NCBI GenBank assembly: GCA_024639145.1
Contig: JAHEIZ010000004.1
Location: 1-64,000, forward strand
Origin: Actinomycetes bacterium
Lineage (GTDB): Bacteria > Actinomycetota > Actinomycetes > S36-B12
Direction: 5' to 3'
DNA: 64,000 bases
Part shown: positions 44,159-53,661 of the stretch, piece after piece
How positions within the stretch are numbered: position 1 is the stretch's first letter
Layout: every line of letters begins with the position of its first letter
Notes under the pieces: model-generated
Told to the model about the DNA's origin: nothing
Databases searched by the model: none
The model's input: only the letters and a program-made list of their open reading frames with translations
Position numbers and translations under genes: made by a program

Positions 44159-46876
44159 ATGCCCTCGCCCGCAGAACGCTATGCCGCTGCGAAGGCTCGG
44201 CAGTCCGAGCGCGGCACCCTGCTGACGGCATTCGCCGACGCCTACGCATTCGGACTCGACGGATTCCAAGTCGAGGCGTGTAAGGCACTCGAAGCCGGCC
44301 GCAGTGTGCTCGTTGCTGCGCCCACCGGAGCAGGCAAGACCATCGTGGGTGAGTTCGCCATTGAGCTGGCTCTCGCTGAAGGTCGCAAGTGTTTCTACAC
44401 CACGCCGATCAAGGCACTGTCCAATCAGAAGTTCCATGATCTTGTCGATCGCCATGGCCCCGAGAGGATCGGTCTCCTCACTGGTGATACGAGCGTCAAT
44501 AGCGAAGCACCGATCGTGGTCATGACGACAGAGGTGCTGCGCAACATGCTCTATGCGGAGAGCAGCACGCTCAATGAGCTCAGTTACGTCGTCATGGATG
44601 AAGTGCACTATCTGGCGGATCGTTTCAGGGGTGCGGTCTGGGAAGAAGTCATCATTCATCTGCCTGCCTCAGTTACGGTGGCCGCACTCTCCGCGACTGT
44701 GAGCAACGCCGAGGAGTTCGGTGCGTGGTTGGAAGCTGTCCGAGGCGATACCGAGATCATCGTCGAGGAGCACCGCCCAGTGCCGCTCTGGCAGCACGTG
44801 GTGGCCGGCCATCGCATGTACGACCTCTTCGTCGATGACGAACAGACCATCGTAAACCCTGAGCTCACCCGCATCGCCCGAGATGAGGTCCAACGAGCGA
44901 AACTCGGCAAGGGTCGTGGAGGCGGACGTCAGCGCGGTGCACACATCCCATGGCGCACCGATGTCATCGAGCGCCTCGAGCAAGCTGAACTACTTCCGGC
45001 CATCTACTTCCTGTTCAGTCGGAAGGGCTGCGACGATGCGGTCAGCCAGTGCTTGGCGGCGGGCCTGCGACTCGTGCGCCGTGACGATCAAACGCGCATT
45101 CGCTCGATCGTGCTTGAGATGACTCGTTCACTTCCCGACGAGGATCTCGATGCCTTGGGATTCAATGAATGGATTGATGGCCTTGAGCGGGGTATTGCCG
45201 CGCATCATGCGGGGATGCTTCCAGTCTTCAAAGAAGTCGTCGAGCACCTATTCCAGGAGGGACTGCTCAAGGTCGTCTTCGCCACAGAGACCCTGGCACT
45301 TGGTATCAATATGCCGGCGCGGAGTGTGGTTCTCGAGAAGCTCGTGAAGTGGAACGGCGAAACGCACGTTGACCTGACTCCGGGGGAGTACACCCAGCTC
45401 ACCGGACGCGCCGGTCGTCGCGGCATCGATGTCGAAGGACATGCCGTCGTGCTCTGGCATCAGGGAATCGATCCGGTCAACCTCGCGGGTCTTGCATCCA
45501 CACGCACATATCCCTTGCGTTCCTCATTCCAGCCCTCGTACAACATGGCCGTGAATCTTGTCGCACGCATGGGATACCGACCCGCGCGAGAGGTGCTCGA
45601 GACTTCCTTTGCCCAATTTCAGGCCGACAGGTCGGTGGTCGGACTCGCCACGCAGTTGCGCAAGGTCGAAGACGCCATGCAGGGCTACCGCGATTCAATG
45701 ACCTGTCATCTCGGGGATTTCGAGGAGTACGCACGATTGCGCGATCGACTCTCGCAGCGCGAGAAGACAATGACGCGTGATGCGAGTGCTCGCCGCAAGG
45801 ATGCCGCGGTTGATTCGCTTCGCAAGCTCAAGCCGGGTGACGTCATCTCAGTTCCCGGAGGGCGGCGCGCAGGTCTCGTTCTCGTTCTGGATCCGGGAAT
45901 GCGTCATCCGACCGATGAGCCACGCCCGATGGTGCTTACTCTTGAGCGACAGGTGCGTCGAATCTCAAGTGTCGAGATCACCTCACCGGTCGAGTCGATC
46001 ATGCAACTGCGAATACCGAAGAACTTCAATGCCCGCAATGCGCAGGCACGTCGTGAACTTGCTCAGGTGCTCGCCAATGCCACGCGAGACCTGCCGCCGG
46101 GCCAACGTCAGCGCAAGGCCGGTGCCGGCGAGGACGCCGAGATTACCGAGATGCGTGCGCAGCTCCGTCAGCATCCCTGCCATGGATGCGATGACCGTGA
46201 GGCGCATGCCCGATGGGCAGAGAGGCTGATGCGAGCCCATCGCGAAGTCGTCGATCTCGAGCAGCGCATCAACGGCCGCACGAATTCCGTCGCACGCCGA
46301 TTCGATCGCGTATGCGATGTGCTCACCGAGCTGGGCTACCTCGAGGGCAAGGGTGACCAGATGAGGGTGACCGAGGCAGCCTCGGTGCTCAGCCGCCTGT
46401 ACTCGGAGTCTGACCTCCTGGCAGCTCAGTGCATCCGTGATGGCATCTGGGGCGAGCTCGAACCAGCGGACTTGGCAGGTGTGGCCTCGGCTGTCGTATT
46501 CGAGTCGCGGAAGATGGATGACGATGAGCCGATCGCTCTGCCGCGCGGAGTAGCAGGGTCCACCATCTCCACCATGCTCAGGATCTGGGAGGGGCTGCAC
46601 GAGGTTGAGCGCACGCACCATCTGAGCATCACCCGCAAGCCTGACCCAGGATTCGCCGTGGTGATGCAGCGCTGGGCATCGGGCACGAGCCTGCAGACCC
46701 TTCTGCTGTCCACCGACATCACTGCAGGCGACTTCGTGCGCTGGACCCGCCAGACCATTGACCTACTCGGTCAGATCGCACAGGCCACTGCGCGTGAGGA
46801 TCCTCTTCACGATCGAGCCGTCATCGCGGCTGATTTGCTCAACAGGGGAGTGGTGTCGTACTCGTCGCAGCTCTAG
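44159..46876 (+). CDS. helY: Ski2-family DEVH-box helicase with DSHCT domain
   Basis: A 905-residue Ski2/Mtr4-type helicase homologous to mycobacterial HelY. The first RecA domain has Walker A PTGAGKTIVGEFA (about 57), the DEVH box YVVMDEVHYLADRFRG (about 145), and SATVSNAEEFGAWL. The second has ATETLALGINMPARSVV and QLTGRAGRRGIDVEGHAV. An arch-type insertion and the DSHCT domain occupy the C-terminal half, with CHGCDDREAHARW and LRIWEGLHEVERTHHLS. It probably unwinds RNA during decay or ribosome maturation. The gene converges on the 5'-3' exonuclease gene, their stop codons sharing one CTAG. The same order after tatC is found in Mycobacterium. Confidence 0.96.
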   Translation: MPSPAERYAAAKARQSERGTLLTAFADAYAFGLDGFQVEACKALEAGRSVLVAAPTGAGKTIVGEFAIELALAEGRKCFYTTPIKALSNQKFHDLVDRHGPERIGLLTGDTSVNSEAPIVVMTTEVLRNMLYAESSTLNELSYVVMDEVHYLADRFRGAVWEEVIIHLPASVTVAALSATVSNAEEFGAWLEAVRGDTEIIVEEHRPVPLWQHVVAGHRMYDLFVDDEQTIVNPELTRIARDEVQRAKLGKGRGGGRQRGAHIPWRTDVIERLEQAELLPAIYFLFSRKGCDDAVSQCLAAGLRLVRRDDQTRIRSIVLEMTRSLPDEDLDALGFNEWIDGLERGIAAHHAGMLPVFKEVVEHLFQEGLLKVVFATETLALGINMPARSVVLEKLVKWNGETHVDLTPGEYTQLTGRAGRRGIDVEGHAVVLWHQGIDPVNLAGLASTRTYPLRSSFQPSYNMAVNLVARMGYRPAREVLETSFAQFQADRSVVGLATQLRKVEDAMQGYRDSMTCHLGDFEEYARLRDRLSQREKTMTRDASARRKDAAVDSLRKLKPGDVISVPGGRRAGLVLVLDPGMRHPTDEPRPMVLTLERQVRRISSVEITSPVESIMQLRIPKNFNARNAQARRELAQVLANATRDLPPGQRQRKAGAGEDAEITEMRAQLRQHPCHGCDDREAHARWAERLMRAHREVVDLEQRINGRTNSVARRFDRVCDVLTELGYLEGKGDQMRVTEAASVLSRLYSESDLLAAQCIRDGIWGELEPADLAGVASAVVFESRKMDDDEPIALPRGVAGSTISTMLRIWEGLHEVERTHHLSITRKPDPGFAVVMQRWASGTSLQTLLLSTDITAGDFVRWTRQTIDLLGQIAQATAREDPLHDRAVIAADLLNRGVVSYSSQL

Positions 46877-47787
46877 TTGAGGGTCATGCCTAGCTGCTGG
46901 GCGAGGTCAGCGAACTGGCGCTGGACGCCCCACCTCTGGACAAGTGCCGTCAGAAGTGACGGGTCGGCAGGCACCGAGGGGATTGCTGTGACTACCTCGG
47001 CAACCGGGGCATTCGTAGCGGCCGTCGAGACGAACCTGGCCATGCGGGCTTGTTCGGCGTTTTCGACGAGCAGCCCAGCGATCCTCGGCGTGAGCGGCTT
47101 TCCTGTCGTGCCGCCAGCTGCGGCATCGAGGACCTCATCGAGTGAGCCGAAGTGATTGATCAAGGCTGACGCGGTCTTGGGGCCAATTCCGGGAATTCCG
47201 GGAATGCCGTCAGAGGAATCGCCGCGAAGCGCCGCGAAGTCGACATAGGCGCTCGGATCAACGTCGTAGCGATCTCGGACAAGCTCAGGGGTGAGAAGTG
47301 GCCATTTCTCCATGCCGCCGTTGACCGCGAGTAGGACGCCCACGTGCTGGCTGACCAACTGCACCATGTCGCGATCCCCGGACACCACGGTTACGGCACC
47401 TGGTTCGGTACAGGCGAAGGTGGCAATGACGTCATCAGCCTCGTAACCGATGGCTCCGGGTCGGGCAATTCCTCCAGCGTCGAGGATTTGGGCCAATGCG
47501 TCGATCTGTGGGGAGAGAGTGTCGGGGACTTCCTCGGCTTCGCCGCCCTCCTCTGCGAGACGGTGGGTCTTGTACGAGGGAAGCGCGTCTACGCGCCACT
47601 TCGGCCGCCAGTCGTCGTCCCAGCACGCCGCGAGGGCTGTGGGCTCGAGTTGCCTGGCGAGCTTGGTCATCGTGGACAGTATGCCGCGCAGCATGTTGTT
47701 CGGTTGCCCATCGGGAGCTGTCAGCGACTCCGGGAGGGCGTAGTAAGCGCGGTAATACAGGGACGCGGTATCCAGCAGTACGAGCAC
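46873..47787 (-). CDS. 5'-3' exonuclease (DNA polymerase I N-terminal domain homologue)
   Basis: A 304-residue stand-alone flap-type exonuclease. The metal-ligand acidic residues lie in LVLLDTASLYYRAYYALPE, CWDDDWRPKWRVDALPSYKTHR, YEADDVIATFA, VVSGDRDMVQLV and FAALRGDSSDGIPGIPGIGPKTASALI, the last being the helix-hairpin-helix with the acidic pair. It is not fused to a polymerase domain and is likely a relative of RNA-primer-removing or repair nucleases. The GTG start at 47787 is 30 bp from the divergent M24 peptidase gene. The stop overlaps helY in a shared CTAG. Confidence 0.94.
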   Translation of the reverse strand: MLVLLDTASLYYRAYYALPESLTAPDGQPNNMLRGILSTMTKLARQLEPTALAACWDDDWRPKWRVDALPSYKTHRLAEEGGEAEEVPDTLSPQIDALAQILDAGGIARPGAIGYEADDVIATFACTEPGAVTVVSGDRDMVQLVSQHVGVLLAVNGGMEKWPLLTPELVRDRYDVDPSAYVDFAALRGDSSDGIPGIPGIGPKTASALINHFGSLDEVLDAAAGGTTGKPLTPRIAGLLVENAEQARMARFVSTAATNAPVAEVVTAIPSVPADPSLLTALVQRWGVQRQFADLAQQLGMTLN

Positions 47788-47805
47788 GCCCGATCATCCC
47801 ACGGC

Positions 47806-47811
47806 TAGGCT
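47806..47811 (+). promoter_or_regulatory. -10-like hexamer TAGGCT of the M24 peptidase operon
   Basis: TAGGCT ends 6 nt before the GTG at 47818 and is located in the 30-bp gap facing the divergent exonuclease gene. Confidence 0.55.
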
Positions 47812-47817
47812 GTATGC

Positions 47818-48915
47818 GTGGGATTCGAGACTCGATTGCAGGCCGCCACGGCAGCTATTCGTGAAGCCGGAATCGACGCCCTGCTCATCACTCCTGGCGC
47901 AGATCTCCGCTATCTCGTCGGATACGACGCCAAGCCACTCGAGCGCCTCACCTGCCTGGTTGTTCCCGCGAATGCTGAACCGATCATGGTGGTACCTGCA
48001 CTGGAAGAACTGGCTGCGCTCGCGTCGCCTGTTGCTGATTTGGGCCTGGAGATCGCGACCTGGGGTGAAACCGAGAATCCGATAGCGCTCGTCGCCGACA
48101 GGCTTGCAGGCGCGACCTCAGTAGCGCTTGACGACCATATGTGGGCGGAGAAGGTCCTGCGCTTTCGCGCGGCGATGCCCACCGCGACGCAGCTCCCGGC
48201 CGGATCAATCCTCGGCAGCCTGCGTATCCGCAAGGACGATGACGAAATCGCTTCGCTCATTGCTGCGGGTGCAGCCATCGACTGCGTTCACGAACGTGTG
48301 AGCGAAATGCTTCGCCCCGGCCGAACTGAGCGTGAGGTAGGTCGCGATATTCACGACGCGATCATCGATGCGGGTCATGCGCATGTGGATTTCGTGATCG
48401 TGGCGAGTGGTCCGAACGGCGCGAGCCCACATCACGATGTATCGGATCGAGTGATTCGCGAGGGCGATGCGGTGGTGATCGACATTGGCGGCACGATGCC
48501 CGATGGCTACTGCAGCGACAGTACGCGTACCTACGCAGTAGGTGAGCCTGACCCCGACTTCCTCAGGATGTATGCGATTCTTCACGAGGCACAGAAGGCT
48601 GCTGTTGAGAGCGTGCGTCCGGGCATGACCTGTGAGGAAGTCGACGCTGTCGCGCGAGATCTGATGAGCGATGCGGGCATCGGTGATCTCTTCATTCATC
48701 GCATTGGGCATGGCATCGGCTTGCAGTCGCACGAGGAGCCTTACCTGGTCGCCGGGAATTCGCGTGAACTCGAGTCGGGTATGGCCTTCAGTATCGAGCC
48801 AGGGTTCTATCTCGAGGGACGCTTCGGGGCCCGTATCGAAGACATCGTGATCTGCACCGACGACGGTGTGCAGGCGGTCAATCATCGTCCGCATCACCTG
48901 CAGATCATCGGCTGA
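47818..48915 (+). CDS. pepP: Xaa-Pro peptidase (M24 family)
   Basis: A 365-residue creatinase-fold metallopeptidase that probably releases N-terminal residues before proline. The N-terminal creatinase-like domain (about 1-135) precedes the pita-bread catalytic domain. Metal ligands are the aspartates in VVIDIGGTMPDGYCSDSTRTY, the histidine in HRIGHGIGLQSHEEPYL and glutamates in FSIEPGFYLEGRFGARIEDI. The other histidine needed for catalysis is in SPHHDVSDR. It is cytosolic. The GTG start at 47818 is supported by TAGGCT. The amidohydrolase gene follows 10 bp later, then lnt. PepQ (prolidase) is an equally possible name. Confidence 0.93.
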   Translation: MGFETRLQAATAAIREAGIDALLITPGADLRYLVGYDAKPLERLTCLVVPANAEPIMVVPALEELAALASPVADLGLEIATWGETENPIALVADRLAGATSVALDDHMWAEKVLRFRAAMPTATQLPAGSILGSLRIRKDDDEIASLIAAGAAIDCVHERVSEMLRPGRTEREVGRDIHDAIIDAGHAHVDFVIVASGPNGASPHHDVSDRVIREGDAVVIDIGGTMPDGYCSDSTRTYAVGEPDPDFLRMYAILHEAQKAAVESVRPGMTCEEVDAVARDLMSDAGIGDLFIHRIGHGIGLQSHEEPYLVAGNSRELESGMAFSIEPGFYLEGRFGARIEDIVICTDDGVQAVNHRPHHLQIIG

Positions 48916-48925
48916 CGGGGCGTCG

Positions 48926-50467
48926 ATGGCGCACCTGTTCCGCGGTGGGCGAATCCTGGTGGAATCGTCCCGGGACATCACTGCGCTGCTGATCGATCGC
49001 GGGCGCATTGCCTGGTTCGGCTCGGATGAGGAAGTGGGAGGTCTCTCACTCAGCGGTGCAACGATCACCGACCTCGACGGCGCTCTCGTCACCTCCGGTT
49101 TTGTCGACGCCCACGTTCACGCCACGAGCACCGGACTCACGATGCTGGGACTCGATCTCTCAGGAACCCGTTCGGCTGCTGACCTCCTCGATGCAGTGGC
49201 CAGGGAATCAGTGAGTCATCCGAATTCGTTGATCCTTGGTCATGGCTGGGATGAGTCAGGATGGCCGGATCGCCGGTTGCCCACGGCAGAGGAACTGTCT
49301 CGGGCATCGTCGAACGCGCGTGTCTACCTCACTCGTGTCGATGCCCACTCGGCTCTGGTGTCGTCTGTGCTCATCGATGGCATTGCGGTGTCTCGTGGCT
49401 TGCTCGGCTTCTCGGATTCGGGCTGGGTCACGCAGGAGGCTCATCACCTGCTCAGGGAGCATGCTCTCGGCGCTCTCAGCTCAACAGACATAGCGCGAGC
49501 CCAGAAGGCGTTCCTGGATCGGGCGATGGAGTGCGGAATAGTCGGCGTGCATGAGATGGCCGGACCCGTGATCAGCAGTGAGAGCGATTGTCGGGCTCTG
49601 ATCGCCGCGTCTCGTTCACGTCCGTCACCGCTCGTGACTGCGTACTGGGGCCAGTTGGCGCTCACGGGCGGGATCGACATTGCGCGGAGTATCGGCGCCC
49701 GTGGGTGCGGGGGAGACCTCTTCGTTGATGGCTCCCTCGGCTCGCACACTGCGTGCATGCACCAGTCCTATCTGGATGCGCCGGAGATGCGGGGCCGCGA
49801 ATTCATCGATCACGAGTCCTTGGCCGAGCATGTGCGTCTGTGCGTCGTGGCCGACACCCCGACTGGATTCCACGCCATCGGTGATGCTGCCACTGAAGCA
49901 GTGGTCATGGCCTACTCGAAGGCGGCATCGGTTCATGGAGATGAACGCGTGATCGCGCAGCGTCATCGAATCGAGCACGCCGAGGCATTGAGCGACGCTG
50001 ACATTCATCAGTGCGCACGTTTGGGCGTCATCGCGAGTATGCAACCGGTCTTCGATTCACGATGGGGTGGGCAGGGCGGCATGTATTCCGAACGTCTCGG
50101 TTGGGACCGTGCAGAGCGTCTCAATGCATTCGGGGATCTCCATCGACGTGGCGTGATGGTCGCCTTCGGTTCAGATTCGCCAGTGACTCCGCTGGATCCA
50201 TGGGGTGCCGTACACGCCGCGATGAACCATCACTCGCCGGCACAGCGCATCACCTTCTGGAACGCGATGGACGCTCACACGCGCGCTGGATGGCATGCTG
50301 TGGGCGTGGATGACGCTGGTCAGTTGACTGTCGGTTCCGCAGCGCATGTGGCCATCTGGGCAATGCCTACCCCCGACGCCATTCCGGATCCGGGCGCAAC
50401 GGCACTGCGTACGATCGTGGGAGGCGAGTGCGTGTTCGACTCCGGCCAACTCCAGGATTGCCCATGA
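48926..50467 (+). CDS. Amidohydrolase family protein (YtcJ-like)
   Basis: A 513-residue metal-dependent hydrolase of the amidohydrolase-3/YtcJ type. The N-terminal beta-sandwich is followed by the metal motif GFVDAHVHATSTGL with HxH, then DLFVDGSLGSHTACM, FHAIGDAATEAVV with histidine, HRIEHAEALS with histidine and AFGSDSPVTPLDPWG with the catalytic aspartate. Its C-terminal sandwich ends with VGSAAHVAIW. The substrate is unknown; relatives act on cyclic amides, dipeptide-like compounds or aryl amides. The ATG at 48926 is 10 bp after the M24 peptidase gene, and the stop overlaps lnt by 4 nt, so peptidase, amidohydrolase and Lnt are one operon. Confidence 0.92.
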   Translation: MAHLFRGGRILVESSRDITALLIDRGRIAWFGSDEEVGGLSLSGATITDLDGALVTSGFVDAHVHATSTGLTMLGLDLSGTRSAADLLDAVARESVSHPNSLILGHGWDESGWPDRRLPTAEELSRASSNARVYLTRVDAHSALVSSVLIDGIAVSRGLLGFSDSGWVTQEAHHLLREHALGALSSTDIARAQKAFLDRAMECGIVGVHEMAGPVISSESDCRALIAASRSRPSPLVTAYWGQLALTGGIDIARSIGARGCGGDLFVDGSLGSHTACMHQSYLDAPEMRGREFIDHESLAEHVRLCVVADTPTGFHAIGDAATEAVVMAYSKAASVHGDERVIAQRHRIEHAEALSDADIHQCARLGVIASMQPVFDSRWGGQGGMYSERLGWDRAERLNAFGDLHRRGVMVAFGSDSPVTPLDPWGAVHAAMNHHSPAQRITFWNAMDAHTRAGWHAVGVDDAGQLTVGSAAHVAIWAMPTPDAIPDPGATALRTIVGGECVFDSGQLQDCP

Positions 50468-51978
50468 TGTCGCGTTGGTGGTCCCGCGTGGTCCTGGGAG
50501 CGCTCTCTGGCGCGGTACTTGCTGCAGCATTTCCGCCATTGAGCTGGTGGATCACTGCACCTATCGCCGTTGCCCTGCTGACTTATGCCTGCTGGCGTGC
50601 TCGCTGGTGGCAGGGCGTGCTCGTCGGGGCAGCCATGGGCCTGGTGTTCTTTTTGCTTCTGATGCCGTGGCTACGTGTGATCGGCAACGAGGCCTGGATC
50701 GGTTTGTCGCTTTACTGTGCAGCCTGGATCTCATTCGTGGGCTTCGGCACTGCGACGCTCACCCGGTATCGCGGGTGGCCACTGTTCGTGCCTGCTGTCT
50801 GGGTTCTCGAAGAGGCATTGCGCGATCGAATCCCGTGGGGTGGCTTTCCCTGGGGAAGGCTGGCGTTCTCCCAGGCTGACGCGCCGTATGCCTGGAGCAG
50901 CCGTCTCGGTGGTATGCCGCTCCTGACCTTCTGGGTGGCGGCGCTGGGCACGGCTTTGCTCGTGCTTGTCCTCGCAATTCTGCGACATCATCGCCGCGCC
51001 CTTGTCGCGACTGTTGCGATCATCAGTCTCGTGACTGTGGGGCGCGCTGTTGCCGTCTACGCGCCATCTCCGCAGGGGAGTGCGGTGATCGCCGTGGTGC
51101 AAGGCGGCACTCCGCAGATGGGCATGGGCGCGATGGATGTTCGTCGCCAGGTGCTCGACAATCACGTGAATGAGACATTACGTCTTGCACGGGAGATTGG
51201 ATCGGGAGACGTTCAGCAACCTCAACTCGTGATCTGGCCCGAGAACTCAAGCGATATCGACCCGTTCACTGATGTCGATGCGGCGGCCGAGATCCAGCGT
51301 GCTGCCGATGCCGTGCACGCACCGATCTTGGTGGGAGCTGTTGCGGAGGTTCCCGGTCAGCCGCAATCGCTGTGGAACCTGGGCATTGTCTGGAATCCGG
51401 GTACCGGACCGTCGCAGCGTTACGCCAAGACTCATCTCGTGCCGTTCGGCGAGTTCATTCCGATGCGCGGACTCATCAGCTCCTGGTTCGCCGATTTCCA
51501 GCGCATCTCACGGGACTTCGTCCCCGGCACCAAGTCGGGCGCCATGCAAGCAGGCGGTATTCGGATCGGCGACATCATTTGCTTCGAGGTCGCCTATGAC
51601 GACATTCCACGCGATGTGCTGAATGCGGGTGCGCAGCTCCTGGTCGTGCAGACCAACAACGCAACGTATGGAGACACGTCGCAGCCCGATCAGCAACTTC
51701 AGATCGAGAGGCTTCGAGCCATCGAGTCTTCGGGCTCGCTTGCCGTCGCGGCCACGACGGGTATCACCGCACTGATCGACTCAGAGGGAACGCCGATTCA
51801 GCGCATTGATTCGGGGGAGACGGGTTACCTCGTGGGCGAGGTGACCCTGCAGGGTTCGCGCACGCTTTCCACACGTCTCGGTGCCTGGCCTGAGGGCCTG
51901 CTGAGCCTCCTCGCAGTGATGGCACTCACGTGGGTACTCGCCGCAGGGCTACGCCGCCGTCGAGCAGCGAGAACGTAG
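50464..51978 (+). CDS. lnt: Apolipoprotein N-acyltransferase
   Basis: A 504-residue integral membrane enzyme that N-acylates the lipid-modified cysteine of lipoproteins. About six membrane helices come first (to about residue 190), then the extracytoplasmic nitrilase domain with the catalytic triad Glu (WPENSSDID, about 260), Lys (YAKTHLVPFGE, about 321) and Cys (IICFEVAYDD, about 372), and a final membrane helix followed by an arginine-rich tail. The start overlaps the amidohydrolase stop; a second ATG follows immediately at 50467. ppm starts 9 bp after the stop behind its own hexamer. Lipoproteins such as the FKBP encoded here are likely substrates. Confidence 0.95.
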   Translation: MMSRWWSRVVLGALSGAVLAAAFPPLSWWITAPIAVALLTYACWRARWWQGVLVGAAMGLVFFLLLMPWLRVIGNEAWIGLSLYCAAWISFVGFGTATLTRYRGWPLFVPAVWVLEEALRDRIPWGGFPWGRLAFSQADAPYAWSSRLGGMPLLTFWVAALGTALLVLVLAILRHHRRALVATVAIISLVTVGRAVAVYAPSPQGSAVIAVVQGGTPQMGMGAMDVRRQVLDNHVNETLRLAREIGSGDVQQPQLVIWPENSSDIDPFTDVDAAAEIQRAADAVHAPILVGAVAEVPGQPQSLWNLGIVWNPGTGPSQRYAKTHLVPFGEFIPMRGLISSWFADFQRISRDFVPGTKSGAMQAGGIRIGDIICFEVAYDDIPRDVLNAGAQLLVVQTNNATYGDTSQPDQQLQIERLRAIESSGSLAVAATTGITALIDSEGTPIQRIDSGETGYLVGEVTLQGSRTLSTRLGAWPEGLLSLLAVMALTWVLAAGLRRRRAART

Positions 51979-51981
51979 GCT
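51976..51981 (+). promoter_or_regulatory. -10-like hexamer TAGGCT of ppm-fxsA
   Basis: TAGGCT overlaps the lnt stop and ends 6 nt before the GTG at 51988. Confidence 0.5.
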
Positions 51982-51987
51982 AGGCAG

Positions 51988-52764
51988 GTGAGCGACTCGA
52001 CCTTTGCCGACCTGGGCCAGATCCTGGTCATCATCCCGACCTTCAATGAGCTCGAGTCATTGCCGGTCATCATCGGTCGCGTGCGCGCATCTGTTCCCGA
52101 GGCGCACATCCTGGTGGCCGATGACAACTCACCTGACGGCACGGGCATGCTCGCGGATGAGCTGGCCGTCTCCGATGATCACATCAAGGTGATGCACCGC
52201 TTGGGCAAGGAAGGCCTGGGCGCCGCTTATCTGGCGGGATTCGCCTGGGCGCTTGAGCATGGGTACGACGTCGTGGTCGAGATGGACGCAGACGGGTCCC
52301 ATCAGCCGGAGCAGCTTCCGCGGCTGCTTGATCAGTTACGCACCGCAGATCTGGTTCTCGGTTCGCGCTGGGTGGCGGGGGGTGGCACGGTCAATTGGCC
52401 GAAGAGTCGCCAGTTCCTCTCCAAGGGCGGCAGTCTTTACACCCGCGTGATGCTCGGAGTGCCGTTGCGCGATGTCACCGGCGGCTACCGAGCCTTTCGC
52501 GCTGACACGCTTCGCAAGCTAGATCTTCATGAGGTTGCCTCACAGGGCTACTGCTTCCAGGTTGATCTCGCGTGGCGCGCCGTTCAGCGAGGTCTCGTGG
52601 TGAAAGAAGTCCCAATTACCTTTGTCGAGCGCGTGGCAGGCTCGAGCAAGATGAGCCAGAAGATCGTGGTCGAGGCACTGTGGCGAGTCACGGTGTGGGG
52701 CGTCGACGACAAGATCACGCGAGTTCGTAAGCGCACCCAGAAGCGGCGCGCGAGCAGTCGCTGA
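51988..52764 (+). CDS. ppm1: Polyprenol monophosphomannose synthase
   Basis: A 258-residue GT2 glycosyltransferase that transfers mannose from GDP-mannose to polyprenol phosphate. The GT-A fold is seen in LVIIPTFNELESLPVIIGRV, ADDNSPDGTGMLADEL, VVEMDADGSHQPEQLPRLL with the DxD-type motif, and VPLRDVTGGYRAFRADTL. No C-terminal membrane helices are present, so it is the soluble, membrane-associated form. The mannosyl donor is used for glycolipids, glycans or protein O-mannosylation. Adjacent or fused Lnt-Ppm genes are typical of actinobacteria. The stop overlaps fxsA (TGATG). Confidence 0.95.
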   Translation: MSDSTFADLGQILVIIPTFNELESLPVIIGRVRASVPEAHILVADDNSPDGTGMLADELAVSDDHIKVMHRLGKEGLGAAYLAGFAWALEHGYDVVVEMDADGSHQPEQLPRLLDQLRTADLVLGSRWVAGGGTVNWPKSRQFLSKGGSLYTRVMLGVPLRDVTGGYRAFRADTLRKLDLHEVASQGYCFQVDLAWRAVQRGLVVKEVPITFVERVAGSSKMSQKIVVEALWRVTVWGVDDKITRVRKRTQKRRASSR

Positions 52765-53192
52765 TGTCACGCACCAAGCTGATCGTCTTCGGCTATCCGA
52801 TCGTCGAGTTGATCGCCCTGTGGCTCGTTGCCCAGTGGATCGGCTGGGGGAGCGCGATCATCCTGATCCTGATGGGCATCCCCGTCGGGTTCATCATCAT
52901 GGGCAAGGCCTCACGCAAGCGCCCTGTCTGGTTTCTCGCCGGGCTGCTCGTGGCCATCCCGGGTTTCGTCACCGATGCCATCGGACTCGTGCTCCTGCTG
53001 CCACCGATCCAGCGAATGCTCGAGCGACGCGGTAGGGCGTGGCTCGACGCCAACGTCACATTCCTGGATTTCTCCGGGGGAGCAGCGCAGACGCGCAGTC
53101 CGTATGACTCCGGCGATGTCATTCCTGGGACCGTCATTCATCCTGACGATGAGGGTGTTCCTCCGGCCAGGCCGCCGGTGATAGGAAACTGA
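52764..53192 (+). CDS. fxsA: FxsA family membrane protein
   Basis: A 142-residue membrane protein of the FxsA family, known in E. coli for relieving phage T7 exclusion when overproduced. The helices are LIVFGYPIVELIALWLVAQWIG, AIILILMGIPVGFIIMG and WFLAGLLVAIPGFVTDAIGLVLLLPPIQR, followed by an acidic, proline-rich tail. The physiological role is unknown. It overlaps ppm by one base of TGATG, and a bidirectional hairpin follows between it and rbpA. The fxsA-rbpA neighbourhood is conserved in Streptomyces. Confidence 0.93.
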   Translation: MSRTKLIVFGYPIVELIALWLVAQWIGWGSAIILILMGIPVGFIIMGKASRKRPVWFLAGLLVAIPGFVTDAIGLVLLLPPIQRMLERRGRAWLDANVTFLDFSGGAAQTRSPYDSGDVIPGTVIHPDDEGVPPARPPVIGN

Positions 53193-53208
53193 ATCTGCCG
53201 GGAAATGC

Positions 53209-53236
53209 CGATGGCCCCCCATTTGGGAGGCCATCG
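53209..53236. terminator. Bidirectional hairpin between fxsA and rbpA
   Basis: Inverted repeat with arms CGATGGCC (53209-53216) and GGCCATCG (53229-53236), plus CCC/GGG pairing inside. It lies between two convergent genes. The downstream plus-strand sequence is A/T-enriched. Confidence 0.65.
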
Positions 53237-53251
53237 ACAATCGATGAATCT

Positions 53252-53620
53252 TTATGCAGTTCGTGCCAGTTGAGGCTCCTCAGCGTGAATCTCCGCGAGG
53301 CGCTCAGCCATCAGCTTCTCGAGGTCAGCGATAGTTCGACGCTCCATGAGCATGTCCCAGTGGCTGCGCACATGCTTGGCCGGATTGTCATCCGGCTGGG
53401 CCATATTCGGGACACTATGGGCCGCGTGAGCCTGTCGGCCGCATCGGCATGACCAGTCCAGCGGGATGTCCTCAGCCTCGACGAAGAACGGCACGAGGGT
53501 GGCGTGGCCCTTGGCGCACTCGTATCGCACGATGCAGCGCTCAGCGGGCTCGACATTGTCATCTCGCTCGTAGCTCAGGGCTCCGAGACGGGTTCCTCGC
53601 ATTGAGGTGTCCTGGATCAT
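53252..53620 (-). CDS. rbpA: RNA polymerase-binding protein RbpA
   Basis: A 122-residue activator that binds RNA polymerase and group I/II sigma factors, stabilising the open complex in actinobacteria. The core domain has a cysteine pair and histidine in CIVRYECAKGHATLVPFF and CxC in WSCRCGRQA. The sigma-interacting C-terminal helices are KHVRSHWDMLMERRTIADLEKLMAERLAEI. The N-terminal tail contains the basic linker GTRLGALSYERD. It has a strong AAAGGAG ribosome-binding site, and a stress-type promoter candidate lies upstream. RbpA also affects rifampicin tolerance in other species. Confidence 0.98.
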   Translation of the reverse strand: MIQDTSMRGTRLGALSYERDDNVEPAERCIVRYECAKGHATLVPFFVEAEDIPLDWSCRCGRQAHAAHSVPNMAQPDDNPAKHVRSHWDMLMERRTIADLEKLMAERLAEIHAEEPQLARTA

Positions 53621-53661
53621 GGGAACTCCTTTCCTTGCATCGGATGGTGCTTGTCATGTCT